Assembly (NCBI GenBank): GCA_902806345.1
Contig: CADCWF010000296.1
Coordinates: 1 to 60,577, forward strand
Reading direction: 5' to 3'
DNA from: an uncultured Thermomicrobiales bacterium
GTDB taxonomy: Bacteria > Chloroflexota > Chloroflexia > Thermomicrobiales > UBA6265
DNA: 60,577 nt
Made by a program: the position numbers and the translations under genes. Positions 1-8,114 of this stretch are shown here, piece after piece. Under the pieces are notes generated by a model that had not been told where the DNA came from, did no database searches, and saw nothing but the letters and a program-made list of their open reading frames with translations. Within the stretch, counting starts at the first letter, position 1; each line of letters opens with the position of its first letter.

Positions 1-805
1 TGGGGTCGGCAAAGGTCTGGGAGAAGGACGCGCCGGGGTCGAAGATGCCGGAGTCGAACGCGCCGTCGAGCGCGGTGGCGGTGTGCGGCACGGCGTCGTC
101 GTTTGTCCAGGCGACGGTCGTCCCGGTCGGGACGGTGAGCGAGGCGGGCTCGAAGGCGAGGTTGGCGATCCGGACCGCCGTCGCGCCCGCTGGTGGCGCC
201 GCGGCCGCGGCCTGCAGGGGGACGACCCCGGAGGCGTCGCGGACGGCGATGCGGCCGGTCATCTCGGGGTGAATCTGGCAGGCGTAGGCGAAGGTGCCGG
301 GTTCGTCGAGGACGACGGTCGCCAGGGTTCCGGGCTGGATGATGCCGGTGTCGAAGCCGGAGCCGGTGGCGGTGTGCTCGTCGTCGTGGGCGTTGACGAA
401 GGTGACCGACTGGCCGAGATCGACCTCCAGTTCGCCGGGGACGAAGCCGCCGGCGTCGTCGGAGACGATCCGGACCTCGATCGAACCAGCCGGCACCTCG
501 CCGACGATGGCCACGGTCTCCTCGGCCGCTTCGGCCGCTTCTTCGGCGGCCTCCTCGGCGGCTTCGGCGGCTTCCTCGGCGGCCTCCTCGGCGGCTTCGG
601 CCGCCTCCTCGGCCGCGTCGTCCCCGCCACCCGGACCGCTGTTGTCCCCGCGGTGGTTGTCGCTGGCGTGGACGGGGCCGCGGGTGCCGACCGCCGCGAC
701 CAGCAGGGCCGTGCCGGTGGCCCCGGCTAGCGCCCCAAGGAGGCGCCGGCGCGAACGGGGAAGCGCGGCAGGAGGGGCGATCGCGTCGGGTCGAACGTCC
801 GCCAT
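1..805 (-). CDS. Tandem cupredoxin-domain exported protein (partial, C-terminus off the window)
   Basis: Exported copper-binding protein that probably carries electrons or stores copper outside the membrane. Residues 17-24 (RSRRRLLG) followed by a hydrophobic stretch form a twin-arginine signal. Residues 63-97 are an almost pure Ala/Glu repeat, likely a rigid helical spacer. A first cupredoxin fold spans about 108-190 and shows the full type-1 copper set: H144, C176, H179 and M182. A second cupredoxin starts near 209 (TNDDAVPHTATAL) and is cut by the window edge, so its Cys-His-Met loop is not visible. The ATG at 805 has GAGGAG upstream. The family is secure; the redox partner is unknown. Confidence 0.85.
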   Translation of the reverse strand, partial: MADVRPDAIAPPAALPRSRRRLLGALAGATGTALLVAAVGTRGPVHASDNHRGDNSGPGGGDDAAEEAAEAAEEAAEEAAEAAEEAAEEAAEAAEETVAIVGEVPAGSIEVRIVSDDAGGFVPGELEVDLGQSVTFVNAHDDEHTATGSGFDTGIIQPGTLATVVLDEPGTFAYACQIHPEMTGRIAVRDASGVVPLQAAAAAPPAGATAVRIANLAFEPASLTVPTGTTVAWTNDDAVPHTATALDGAFDSGIFDPGASFSQTFADP

Positions 806-1050
806 GGCATGATCTCCTCGGATGGTTCGGCTCGGGCGTCGGCCGTTCGGTGCCGATTGCGGCGGATGCTAGGCGCTGGCAGGGGCGGCAGGCAAGGCGA
901 CAAAGCGTCGGGACACGGAAGGAGCGCGGCCGGTAGGGACGCTCCCCGGTGAATTCCGGGCGATCACGTCCGGCTCGCGGGGAACGGGCCCCTCGCCAAC
1001 CCCGGCGAACAGGGTCCGGCGGCCGCGTTCCACGGACGCCGGACCGCAAT

Positions 1051-1086
1051 CCTCACCCCCTCGCCCGCTGCGCGGGAGAGGGGGAC
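1051..1086. repeat. Dispersed palindromic repeat, family B
   Basis: The motif CCTCACCCCC followed by a C/T-rich arm and GCGGGAGAGGGGG recurs in the window near 29221, 33624, 43810, 53189, 53359 and 56432, in both orientations and always between genes. The arms are partly self-complementary. Confidence 0.6.
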
Positions 1087-1235
1087 CGCGCCCGGATCTC
1101 TCGCCTCCGCTGCGGTGCCTGCTCCTGTCGGCCGATCGGGGGAGGCGGGTAGGATCGAGATCGGCCTGCCTGCTGCCAGGGTTCGTTTGCCGTAGGGAGC
1201 GCGCTGGAAAGCCGGACCGAACGGGATCGCGCCCG

Positions 1236-1454
1236 TCACGGCTTCGCCGCGACCGAGGCCAGCGCGCCGAGCAGCACCCGCCGCATCGCGTCGGCCAAGA
1301 GACCGAGCGCCCGTACCAGCGCCCAGCCGTCACGGCCGTCGGCGCCGAGCCACACCCCGTCGGGGTCCGGCGCGGGTGCCAGGGGCGGCACGGCGTAGCC
1401 GACCAGCAGCAGCGTGCCGACGCAGCCGAAGCCGCCGCCACAGCCGATGCCGCC
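1236..1454 (-). pseudogene. Startless remnant of a small glycine-rich membrane protein
   Basis: An open frame of 72 codons follows a TAG at 1455-1457 and ends with TGA at 1236. It has no ATG or good ribosome site. It reads as a Gly/Cys-rich start, a hydrophobic stretch (VGTLLLVGYAVPPLAP) and a helical Leu/Ala-rich end. It looks more protein-like than the other frames but matches no family I recognise. It may simply be GC-driven open frame. Confidence 0.22.
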
Positions 1455-1526
1455 CTAGGGAACTTGGGCCGGTGTCGTGGTGACCACCCACCAGAACGAC
1501 GAGGTGAAGCGAGGAGAACGCCTCCT

Positions 1527-1991
1527 ATGGCCCTAACCGCTCGGGACAGCGACGCATCGCTCAGGCCGCGATGGCCCGATGTGCCGTTTGCCCTGGATCG
1601 GTCCTACATGCACTACGGTGCCTTTGCCGACGAGCCTGTGCTCTTCTTCTCGCTTGAGCCGGTTGCGTCCTACGTCTCGGGGATCGGCGTTCCCGAGGAT
1701 GACGTTGCCGCCATCATGGTCGGCCTTGGGCCGGATGACGAAGGCACCGGCGAGGTCGTCGGCATCCACGTCTATCCCCTGCTGGCCGAGGCCGCCAGAA
1801 AGCCCGCCCATTGGCGCCGCCTCGCCGAGCCCGACCCGCCGGCCGAGCTGGTCGCCGCCTTTGTCGCCGAGGTGAGCGGGCTGTTCGAGCGGTACTGGCG
1901 GCCAGCGCCGCCAATCGACGAGCAGTTCGCTCGGACAGGTCGGATTATGGGGACGGCGCCGGACGCACCGACTGGCAACCCGACACCGTAG
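1527..1991 (+). CDS. Hypothetical protein, 154 aa
   Basis: I do not recognise the family. The protein is acidic and soluble, with no signal or membrane segment. A central stretch (residues about 68-90: valines and glycines ending in GEVVGIHVYPLL) looks like the VVGIEI hairpin of DUF2283-type proteins, but that is a weak resemblance. The ATG at 1527 is chosen because GAGGAGA lies 9 nt upstream and the protein-like composition begins there; the frame is open further upstream. It stands alone between a divergent exported cupredoxin and a convergent ATPase. Confidence 0.6.
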   Translation: MALTARDSDASLRPRWPDVPFALDRSYMHYGAFADEPVLFFSLEPVASYVSGIGVPEDDVAAIMVGLGPDDEGTGEVVGIHVYPLLAEAARKPAHWRRLAEPDPPAELVAAFVAEVSGLFERYWRPAPPIDEQFARTGRIMGTAPDAPTGNPTP

Positions 1992-2057
1992 CCGGCTCAA
2001 ACCGGGAGCGTGGATGCCGGCCCGTCGGGGTGCACGCGGTGGCCGGGCCGCGGAGGC

Positions 2058-2870
2058 TCACAGGTGGCGGAAGAACGCCTCCGGGTCGTTGAGGAACTGG
2101 CGGGTGACGCGGACGTGGTCGAGGTCGTCCCAGGCGACAGGGCGGACGCTCCCCTCGTCCAGGCTGAGGATCGTGGCGCCCGGGAGCGCCGTCAGGATCG
2201 GCGAGTGGGTGGCGACCAGGAACTGGCTCTCGCCGGGGCCGCTCGCTTCGATCAGCAGCGCCAGGAGCGCCAGTTGGCGCAGCGGCGAGAGGGGCGCCTC
2301 CGGTTCGTCCAGCAGATAGAGCCCGCGCGGGATGAGCCGGTCGCGGAAGAGCGCCAGGAAGGTCTCGCCGTGGGAGCGGGCGTCGGCGCCGGCGCCGTAG
2401 CGACGGCGCAGCTCGGCCAGCTCCCGCGCGTAGGCCATCTGGCCGAGGCCGCGCGCCTTGTCTGAGAGGGATGCGTCCTCGGCGATCACCCGGCGGTCGG
2501 CCTCCAGGTCGTCGCGAGTGCGGTCGACGAGCTTGGCGAAGCCGAAGACATCCTCCGCCCGCAGGAAGAAGCCGGTCCGAGTCCGCGCCCGCCAGGTGAG
2601 CTTGAGCGTCGCCGCCAGCTGCCGCGCCGGGGCCAGCGACGGATCGCTGCCAAGCGGGGCGCTGCCGAGGGCGATCGAGCCGGCGGCGCAGGCGATCGCC
2701 TCCAGCAGGGTGCTCTTGCCGCTGCCATTCTCGCCGACGAGGAAGGTGACCGGCCGGTCGAAGGAGAGCGGCGCCTGGCGCAGCGCGGCGATGGCCGGCA
2801 CCGCGAACGGGTAGCGCTCGTCCTCGTCGGTCCCTTCGCGCCAGGCCACGGAGCGCAGGTGGACGACCAT
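2058..2870 (-). CDS. AAA family ATPase (COG3910-like), 270 aa
   Basis: Soluble ABC/SMC-like ATPase of the predicted ATPase family COG3910. Walker A is GENGSGKST at residues 46-54, followed by a helical insertion, a short signature (SHGE), Walker B (GLYLLDEPEAPLSP) and an H-loop histidine in VATHSP. The length fits the family. Such proteins often belong to toxin or repair systems, but no partner gene is adjacent, so the role is open. The ATG at 2870 has GGGGAGG directly upstream; the frame remains open further but that part is Arg/Pro-rich and looks non-coding. Confidence 0.85.
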   Translation of the reverse strand: MVVHLRSVAWREGTDEDERYPFAVPAIAALRQAPLSFDRPVTFLVGENGSGKSTLLEAIACAAGSIALGSAPLGSDPSLAPARQLAATLKLTWRARTRTGFFLRAEDVFGFAKLVDRTRDDLEADRRVIAEDASLSDKARGLGQMAYARELAELRRRYGAGADARSHGETFLALFRDRLIPRGLYLLDEPEAPLSPLRQLALLALLIEASGPGESQFLVATHSPILTALPGATILSLDEGSVRPVAWDDLDHVRVTRQFLNDPEAFFRHL

Positions 2871-3138
2871 CGCCTCCCCTCTCCCGTCTTTCGACGTCGC
2901 CCGCCGCGACGGGGCAAGCCGGGCAGCACGCCGACGAGCGATGGTTGGGCTTCGAGCCTCTGCTCTGAGGGAGACGGCAACCCTCGCCGTCTGTCGTACC
3001 ATCCCCGGTCGGAGCCGGCTCGGCAAGGGCCGCACCCGGCAGACCGCTCCGATCGACGTGCCACGGGGCCGGTACGGGGCAGACCGGACCGACGTTGCGC
3101 GGTCTCGGTTCGGCCGCTCGGCCCTGCGGGAGGCGAAC

Positions 3139-3516
3139 GTGACCGAGACGGTCGGCGACGGCGGGCCGCATGGCGAGCGCCTCCACCCGGCCAGGGTCGG
3201 GTCGCCCCGGCTCGAAGGCGCTGAATTGGCGGCGCTTGCCGCCGAGATCCCAGAGTGGCGGGTGGTCGCGGAGGACGGCGTCGAGCGTCTCGAGCGGACC
3301 TTCCGGATGCCGTCCTACCGGGCTGCGCTCGGATTCACGCTCGCCGTCGGCCGCCTCGCCGAGGCCGCCGACCACCACCCCGCGATCCTGACCGAGTTCG
3401 GCCGGGTCACGGTCCGCTGGTGGACGTGGACGGTCCGCGGGCTGCACCGCAACGACATCGTCATGGCCGCCAAGACCGACCGCCTCTTCGAGGCTCGGCA
3501 ATGGGAGGCGGGGTAG
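3139..3516 (+). CDS. 4a-hydroxytetrahydrobiopterin dehydratase (pterin carbinolamine dehydratase)
   Basis: Dehydrates 4a-hydroxytetrahydrobiopterin, recycling the cofactor of aromatic amino acid hydroxylases. The 125-aa product carries the family signature: HHP at 79-81, an aromatic cluster (RWWTWTV, 93-99), H103 and D114. A GTG start at 3139 with GGGAGG 5 nt upstream gives a length typical of the family plus a short N-terminal tail. No phenylalanine hydroxylase is nearby, so its substrate here could be another pterin. It is divergent from the ATPase gene. Confidence 0.9.
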   Translation: MTETVGDGGPHGERLHPARVGSPRLEGAELAALAAEIPEWRVVAEDGVERLERTFRMPSYRAALGFTLAVGRLAEAADHHPAILTEFGRVTVRWWTWTVRGLHRNDIVMAAKTDRLFEARQWEAG

Positions 3517-3537
3517 TGGTCGTGGTTCGACACCGCC

Positions 3538-4131
3538 CTACGCCTCGTCGTCGGTCGGGAGGTCAGCGCCGACGAAGAGCGCCGAGACGGGGAATTTCGC
3601 CGCCGCCGGCAGCAGCGACGACCGCACCGGGTCGACGCCCGAGGCCGTCTGGTGGCCGCGGAGGGCGTCGCCGTCGAGGACGAGGATCTCGAGCGCGCGC
3701 GCCTCGGGGTCGACAATCCAGTACTCGCGGACGCCGGCGCGGGCGTAGAGGGCCGGCTTGCTCAGCAGGTCGTGGCCGCGGTTCGACGGGCTGAGCACTT
3801 CAATCACGAGGTCGGGAGGCCCCTGAACGCCACGCCGCACCGGCTTGGCCCGCCCCCCGGAGAGCAGGACGACGATGTCCGGTTGGACGGGGTCCGCCCC
3901 GGGAAAGAAGACATCGAGCGACGCGGTCCGGATCAACCCGCCGAGCGCCTGGACGATCGGCCCCAGGAGCAGCATCAGGTTGGCAATAACGGTCGCGTGG
4001 GCCCAGGCCGGCGCCGGCGTCTCGTAGAGCACCCCCTCGATGATCTCGTAGCGCTTGCCGTCGTCGGGCAGGGCCAGGAGGTCGTCGTAGGTCCAGGTGC
4101 CGGGGGCCGGGGTCGGTCGGACGAGCGCCAT
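3538..4131 (-). CDS. Uma2 family restriction-endonuclease-fold protein, 197 aa
   Basis: Member of the Uma2/DUF820 family, a PD-(D/E)XK nuclease fold often present in many copies per genome. The order of motifs is as expected: TYDDLLALPDDGKRYEIIEG at the N-terminus, QPDIVVL, PDLVIEVLSPSN, then YWIVDPE. The acidic active-site residues appear intact. Physiological role is unknown. The stop lies 21 bp from the end of the convergent pterin dehydratase gene. Confidence 0.92.
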   Translation of the reverse strand: MALVRPTPAPGTWTYDDLLALPDDGKRYEIIEGVLYETPAPAWAHATVIANLMLLLGPIVQALGGLIRTASLDVFFPGADPVQPDIVVLLSGGRAKPVRRGVQGPPDLVIEVLSPSNRGHDLLSKPALYARAGVREYWIVDPEARALEILVLDGDALRGHQTASGVDPVRSSLLPAAAKFPVSALFVGADLPTDDEA

Positions 4132-4172
4132 CGGGCATCCCTCCTCAGTGTGGCCGGGAGTCTAGCAGCGAC

Positions 4173-4478
4173 TCACGAAGGGGGGATCAGGAGAATCTTG
4201 CCGCGGAGCCAGCCGGCCGCGCTCCGCTCATGCACCAGCGCGGCCTCAGACAGCGGGGACCTGTCGCCGATATCGACGCGCACCGTCCCGTCATTCTTCC
4301 GGGCCACGTTGGCGGCGAGTTGTCCGGCAGCGCCGCGGACGAACATACCGATCGTCCACCCTCCGCGAGGGGGCTCCGGCGCCGGGGTGGTGGTCGTGTA
4401 GGGGCCCCCGGCGGCGCGGACCAGCCCGCCGCGCCCCGCAATTGCCTCGTCGGATGTCCGAACCACGGTCGGCCGGAC
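4173..4478 (-). pseudogene. C-terminal remnant of a zinc-binding/quinone oxidoreductase
   Basis: About 100 codons read like the tail of a medium-chain dehydrogenase: a glycine-rich turn ending the nucleotide fold (LVRAAGGPYTTTTP), a MFVRG strand, an NDGTVRVDIGDRSPLSEAA segment and the terminal GKILLIPP. The N-terminal catalytic domain and zinc ligands are absent; upstream sequence is the neighbouring oxidoreductase. No start codon or ribosome site fits. I read it as decay or a truncated insertion; a chance frame is possible but the order of motifs matches the family well. Confidence 0.55.
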
Positions 4479-4528
4479 GTCGAGCGAAGCGCCTTCATTC
4501 CCGACATTCGGCCGGTACCGCCGTGGCT

Positions 4529-5527
4529 TCAATGCTGGTCGAGCCGTTCCAGCACCGGCGCGAACGCCTCGATCCCGGCCAGGCTGTTCGGCGCCAACAA
4601 GACCTGGACCTCGCCGATCCCGGCACGGGCGAACCCCCGCAACGATTCGGCCATCTCGTCCGGGGTGCCCCGCAGAGGCTCCTCGCCCGGCGCCTGGCTG
4701 GTTGCGGCGCGGTCGAGTAACGCCACCTTGATCGCGACCGTCCGCCCCAGGGTCGACGGATCTCGGTCGTACGCCAGGCACGCTCCGTCGACCGCCTCCC
4801 GGAGCGGGGGAATCCGGTCCGGGTGGCTGCGCTCGAAGGCGAGGCCGGCATTCCAGTAGTCCGCGTACTCCGCCACCAGCCGCAGCATCCGCGGACCCTG
4901 CCCGAGCGCGCCGATCAACAGCGGCGGCCCTTCCGGCCGGGGTCCCCGGAGGCGCAACACGCAGTCGGGCGCCGCGTACCACTCCACCGCGAAATCCACC
5001 TGGCCGTGCCGCAGCAACCCCGCGACGATCGCCAGCGCCTCTTCGAACCGGCCGATCCGGTGATCTACGGGGACCCCGAGCGACCGGTGTTCGTCCTCGT
5101 AGTTGCCCGCGCCGAGCCCCAACACCAACCGCCCGCCGCTGACCTCGTCCAGGGTTACCGCCATGTTGGCCAGCACCACCGGGTTGCGGTAGCCCGTGCA
5201 ACTCACCAGCGTCCCGAGCCGGATCCTACTGGTGACGGCGGCGAGCGCGGCGAGTAGCGTCCAGCAATCCCGGAAGCCTTGGGGCGGCTCGGCGGCCAGA
5301 TCTGGCGACACCGGCAAGCCGAACTGCGCGGCGACCGCCGCCGGGCGCACGAGTAGGTGATCGACCGTCCACAGGGAATCGAACCCCGCGTCCTCGGCGC
5401 GCCGGGCGAAGGCGCGAAAGTCGGCCCAGCCGGCCGTGCGGCCGTCGAACTCGCCCTCACCGTTCGGCAGCAGCAAGCCGACCTTCAGCGGGCGTCGGGC
5501 GCCTGCCAGGAGATCCTCGATCGGCAT
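4529..5527 (-). CDS. LLM class flavin/F420-dependent oxidoreductase, 332 aa
   Basis: Luciferase-like TIM-barrel monooxygenase or F420-dependent dehydrogenase. It has the family opening (LKVGLLLPNGEGEF), the W-TVDHLL strand near 50, the GTLVSCTGYRNP segment, and the SGGRLVLGLGAGNYEDEH loop that binds the flavin phosphate. C-terminal part is shorter in motif conservation but complete. The ATG at 5527 is the only good start. Substrate cannot be told from sequence. It follows the membrane-protein gene at 5702 in the same direction, with 174 bp between them. Confidence 0.88.
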   Translation of the reverse strand: MPIEDLLAGARRPLKVGLLLPNGEGEFDGRTAGWADFRAFARRAEDAGFDSLWTVDHLLVRPAAVAAQFGLPVSPDLAAEPPQGFRDCWTLLAALAAVTSRIRLGTLVSCTGYRNPVVLANMAVTLDEVSGGRLVLGLGAGNYEDEHRSLGVPVDHRIGRFEEALAIVAGLLRHGQVDFAVEWYAAPDCVLRLRGPRPEGPPLLIGALGQGPRMLRLVAEYADYWNAGLAFERSHPDRIPPLREAVDGACLAYDRDPSTLGRTVAIKVALLDRAATSQAPGEEPLRGTPDEMAESLRGFARAGIGEVQVLLAPNSLAGIEAFAPVLERLDQH

Positions 5528-5701
5528 GAATACGGCATCCTTCGCGCGAACCGCCGGTCATGGTGAGCACCGGCGCGGGCATTCCGGCAAAGGGCCGATC
5601 CACCTTGCCTCCGTTCGGGTCTTGACCTGGCCCGAGTGGCTTGGTCATGCTGTCTCCGGCGCAGGGGGCGAGGAACGCGATGGGACGCCGGATCCAACGA
5701 G

Positions 5702-6109
5702 TCAGCCCGGGTTGGCGGCGATGAGGGACCAGGCCAGGAACAGCAGCGACGCCGCGATCAACGCGGCGCCGACGGTCGTGATGGTCGTCCCGACCGACGG
5801 GGCGTCCGGGCGACCGACGGCCATGTGGACGAAGAACCCGCCGGACTGGGCGAGGATGCCGAGCACGAGCACGGCGCAGGCCGCCCACTTGAGCCCGTCG
5901 GCGGCGCTCGTCTGGGCCAGGTACTGGTAGTAGACGAGGGCGAGGATCTGCAGCACCCCGGCGTGGGCGTGGCCGGCCCGGAAGTAGGTCCGCCGGAACT
6001 CGGTCAGTTCCTCGCCGCTCTCAAGCAGGCGCCGCAGGGCGTAGCCGCCGTACATCACCGTCGGCAGCGCGATCAGCGAGATGATGGCGAACAGGCGGGT
6101 CGGCTCCAC
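5702..6109 (-). CDS. Four-helix membrane protein of unknown function, 135 aa
   Basis: Four predicted membrane segments: about 7-27, 48-66, 75-97 and 108-128. The first loop (RRTYFRAGHAHAGVLQILALVYYQYL) carries a histidine-rich motif that could bind a metal or heme at the membrane face, as in small DUF-type membrane proteins of Chloroflexota and Actinobacteria. The ATG at 6109 gives a short charged N-terminus. I cannot name the family. It lies between the broken hydrolase and the LLM oxidoreductase on the same strand. Confidence 0.7.
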   Translation of the reverse strand: MEPTRLFAIISLIALPTVMYGGYALRRLLESGEELTEFRRTYFRAGHAHAGVLQILALVYYQYLAQTSAADGLKWAACAVLVLGILAQSGGFFVHMAVGRPDAPSVGTTITTVGAALIAASLLFLAWSLIAANPG

Positions 6110-6172
6110 GGCGTTCCCCCTTCGTTCTCGACAGCGGTCACAGGCCGGTCGCGCCGCGGCCCGCGGATGGGT

Positions 6173-7151
6173 TCAGGTGCTCGACGCCGGGGCGGACCCG
6201 AGCATTCTACCGACCCACTGGGTCCGCGTCTCGCGGGCGGCCACCGACGGCGCGGCGGCGGGGGCGGCGCCGTCGAGGATGCGGAACCCGCCCGGCCAGG
6301 CGTGCGGCTCGGCCTGGACGCCGGCCGCCCAGGGCCGGCCGGCGGAGGCGACCGCCCCGTCCCGGAAGACCTCGGCCGACCCAACGTCGACGAACGCCGG
6401 CAGCAGCCCGCCCGGGTCGGTCGCCCGCGACGGCGCGGCGGCGGCGGCGACGCGGCCGGCCCGGCGCCGGTCCCCGAGCAGGGCGTCCCAGCCGGTGTCG
6501 TTGCGTTCCCGGCTCCAGGAGCCGGTCCTCGTGTACTGCCGGCCGGAGACGGTCCCGTTGCGGTCGTCGAGCATCGGGCTCATCGGGAGCTGGGCGAACG
6601 GCGCCGGCCCGCCTTGGTCCCGCGCCAGCAGGGCCACGCCCGCCGCCAGGCCGCCGCCCGCCGACGTGCCCGCGAGGAGGACCCGAGCGGGGGCGATGCC
6701 GAGCTGGGCGGCGTGCTCGACCGTCCAGACCAGGCCGGCGTAGCCGTCCTCGACCGGCGCCGGGTCGGGGTGCTCCGGCGCCAACCGGTCGTCGGGCGAG
6801 ACGACCGTGGCCCCGAAGGCCTCGGCACAGTTGAGGACCTGCTCGATGCCGGTGAACCGGTCGCCAACGATCATGCCGCCCCCGTGCGGGAAGCAGACCC
6901 CGGGGCCGGGGCCGGGCCGGGTTCGGGGTTGGAAGACCGCGACGCCGAGGTCGCCCGCCGGACCAACGACCGAGCGGTCGTGGTGGTCGATCGGGCGGGT
7001 CCGCAGGAGCTCCGCGATCGGCGCGGCGAACGGCACCGCCCGGAGCCCGGGGATCATGCCCGGGGTGACGACGGACGGGAGGGGGCTCGCCTCGAGCGCG
7101 GCGGCGAGCTCGCGGTCGTACGGGGGCCGGGGCAGCGTGGCGAGGGGGGCA
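6173..7151 (-). pseudogene. Alpha/beta hydrolase (HSL/lipase type) with start frameshift and lost catalytic His
   Basis: Hormone-sensitive-lipase family esterase. HGGGM (oxyanion hole), GTSAGGG (nucleophile Ser) and the Asp in AFVDVGSAEVFRD are present. Two faults are visible. The ATG at 7151 has a perfect GAGGAG site, but a run of six G on the plus strand (7143-7148) puts it one base out of frame; seven would restore MPPLATLPRPPYDREL. Also the usual WPGGFH reads WPGGFR, so the catalytic His is gone. Without the ATG no clear start fits the hydrolase frame. Two independent lesions favour a pseudogene over a sequencing slip. Confidence 0.7.
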
Positions 7152-7371
7152 TGTCGTCTCCTCGGGTGGGGGCGGCTGGTCGTGACCCGGTCGCCTGCGA
7201 CGGCCCTCGCGGCGCCAGACGGCGTGCCCGCCGGACGTCGCGACGGGGAGACGCGGGCGTTCCGTCGTGGCGTGCCGACGCGGGAAGTTCGGGTGTGGGA
7301 AGCGCCCCGGGCGGTTGGGCCAAGCCGGGCATCGGCGTCACGGGACACGACCGGTGGCCCCGGGGCTCGGG

Positions 7372-7920
7372 TCAGGGCAGGAGCAGCTCCGACCGGTACC
7401 GCGGCGCCAGCTCCAGCGTCTTGGCCATCAGCGCCGCCCGGTCCGCCTCGTCGAGGGGCGGTGGCGGCGTCGTCCGGGTCGCCACCGGCAGGCCGACCGC
7501 CAGGAAGAACTCCTCCTGCCCTGCCGGCGCGCAGAGGCAGAGCAGCCGGGCCGGCGCGGCCGAGACGTTCTCGAACCGGTGCGGCGCGTTGGCCGGGATG
7601 TTGACCGTCTCGCCGGCCCGGGCGACGGAGACCTCCCCCCGGAAGGTGACCTCGATCTCGCCGGCGAGGACGGTGAACGCCTCCTCGAAGTCGTGGCGGT
7701 GGGGCGGCGGCCCGCCGCCGGGGGGGACGTGCATGTCGATCAGGCAGAAGCGGCCGGCGGTGTCGGCGCCCGAGAGCAGGACGGTGTAGGTGTCGCCGAC
7801 GAGGCCGACGTGGGGGAGCGACCCCGCGTCGTCCGGCCGGGCGACGACCAGCTGGCGCCGCCGGTCGTCGGTCGGGATCGGCGCGGTGGCAGCGGCGGGT
7901 TGGTCGGCGCGGTCCGTCAT
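7372..7920 (-). CDS. Cupin domain protein, 182 aa
   Basis: Single-domain cupin with the metal-binding motif PPHRHDFEEAFTVLAGEIEV and the second motif ending NAPHRFENV. Such proteins bind a metal and act as dioxygenases, isomerases or sensors; the activity here is not determined. The N-terminal part (about 1-60) has a DTYTVLLSGADTAGRFCLID strand set usual in this group. Start ATG at 7920 has GGGAGA upstream. It is divergent from a LysR regulator across a 194-bp AT-richer gap, which makes it the likely target of that regulator, together with the downstream hydrolase. Confidence 0.85.
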   Translation of the reverse strand: MTDRADQPAAATAPIPTDDRRRQLVVARPDDAGSLPHVGLVGDTYTVLLSGADTAGRFCLIDMHVPPGGGPPPHRHDFEEAFTVLAGEIEVTFRGEVSVARAGETVNIPANAPHRFENVSAAPARLLCLCAPAGQEEFFLAVGLPVATRTTPPPPLDEADRAALMAKTLELAPRYRSELLLP

Positions 7921-8054
7921 GATCTGTCTCCCGATGACCGCCCGGGCGCCATCTTCGGCTCCCGAAACGGCGACCGACCGGCTTCTCCTGGCGGGCGACC
8001 CGCCGAATGGCGATCCCGTCTGAGCGTACCCTATGATGCGGCGAGTGATGCCGT

Positions 8055-8068
8055 CAATGCATGAATTG
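8055..8068. promoter_or_regulatory. Candidate LysR operator in divergent promoter
   Basis: The imperfect palindrome CAATGCATGAATTG sits in the AT-rich part of the gap between the cupin and lysR genes, followed by a second one, TATCGTGATA, at 8070-8079. The position and symmetry suit a LysR-type box; the match to T-N11-A is loose. Confidence 0.4.
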
Positions 8069-8114
8069 GTATCGTGATATAGCTCAAACGACATGAACGA
8101 TCCGGGAGATACCG

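Larger units (their letters stand above)
806..1526. other. Intergenic stretch with a dispersed repeat and a gene remnant
   Basis: No intact gene is supported here. It separates the divergent cupredoxin and small-protein genes. It contains a copy of the CCTCACCCCC/GGGAGAGGGG palindromic repeat at 1051-1086 and a startless reading frame at 1236-1454, listed separately. Confidence 0.5.
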
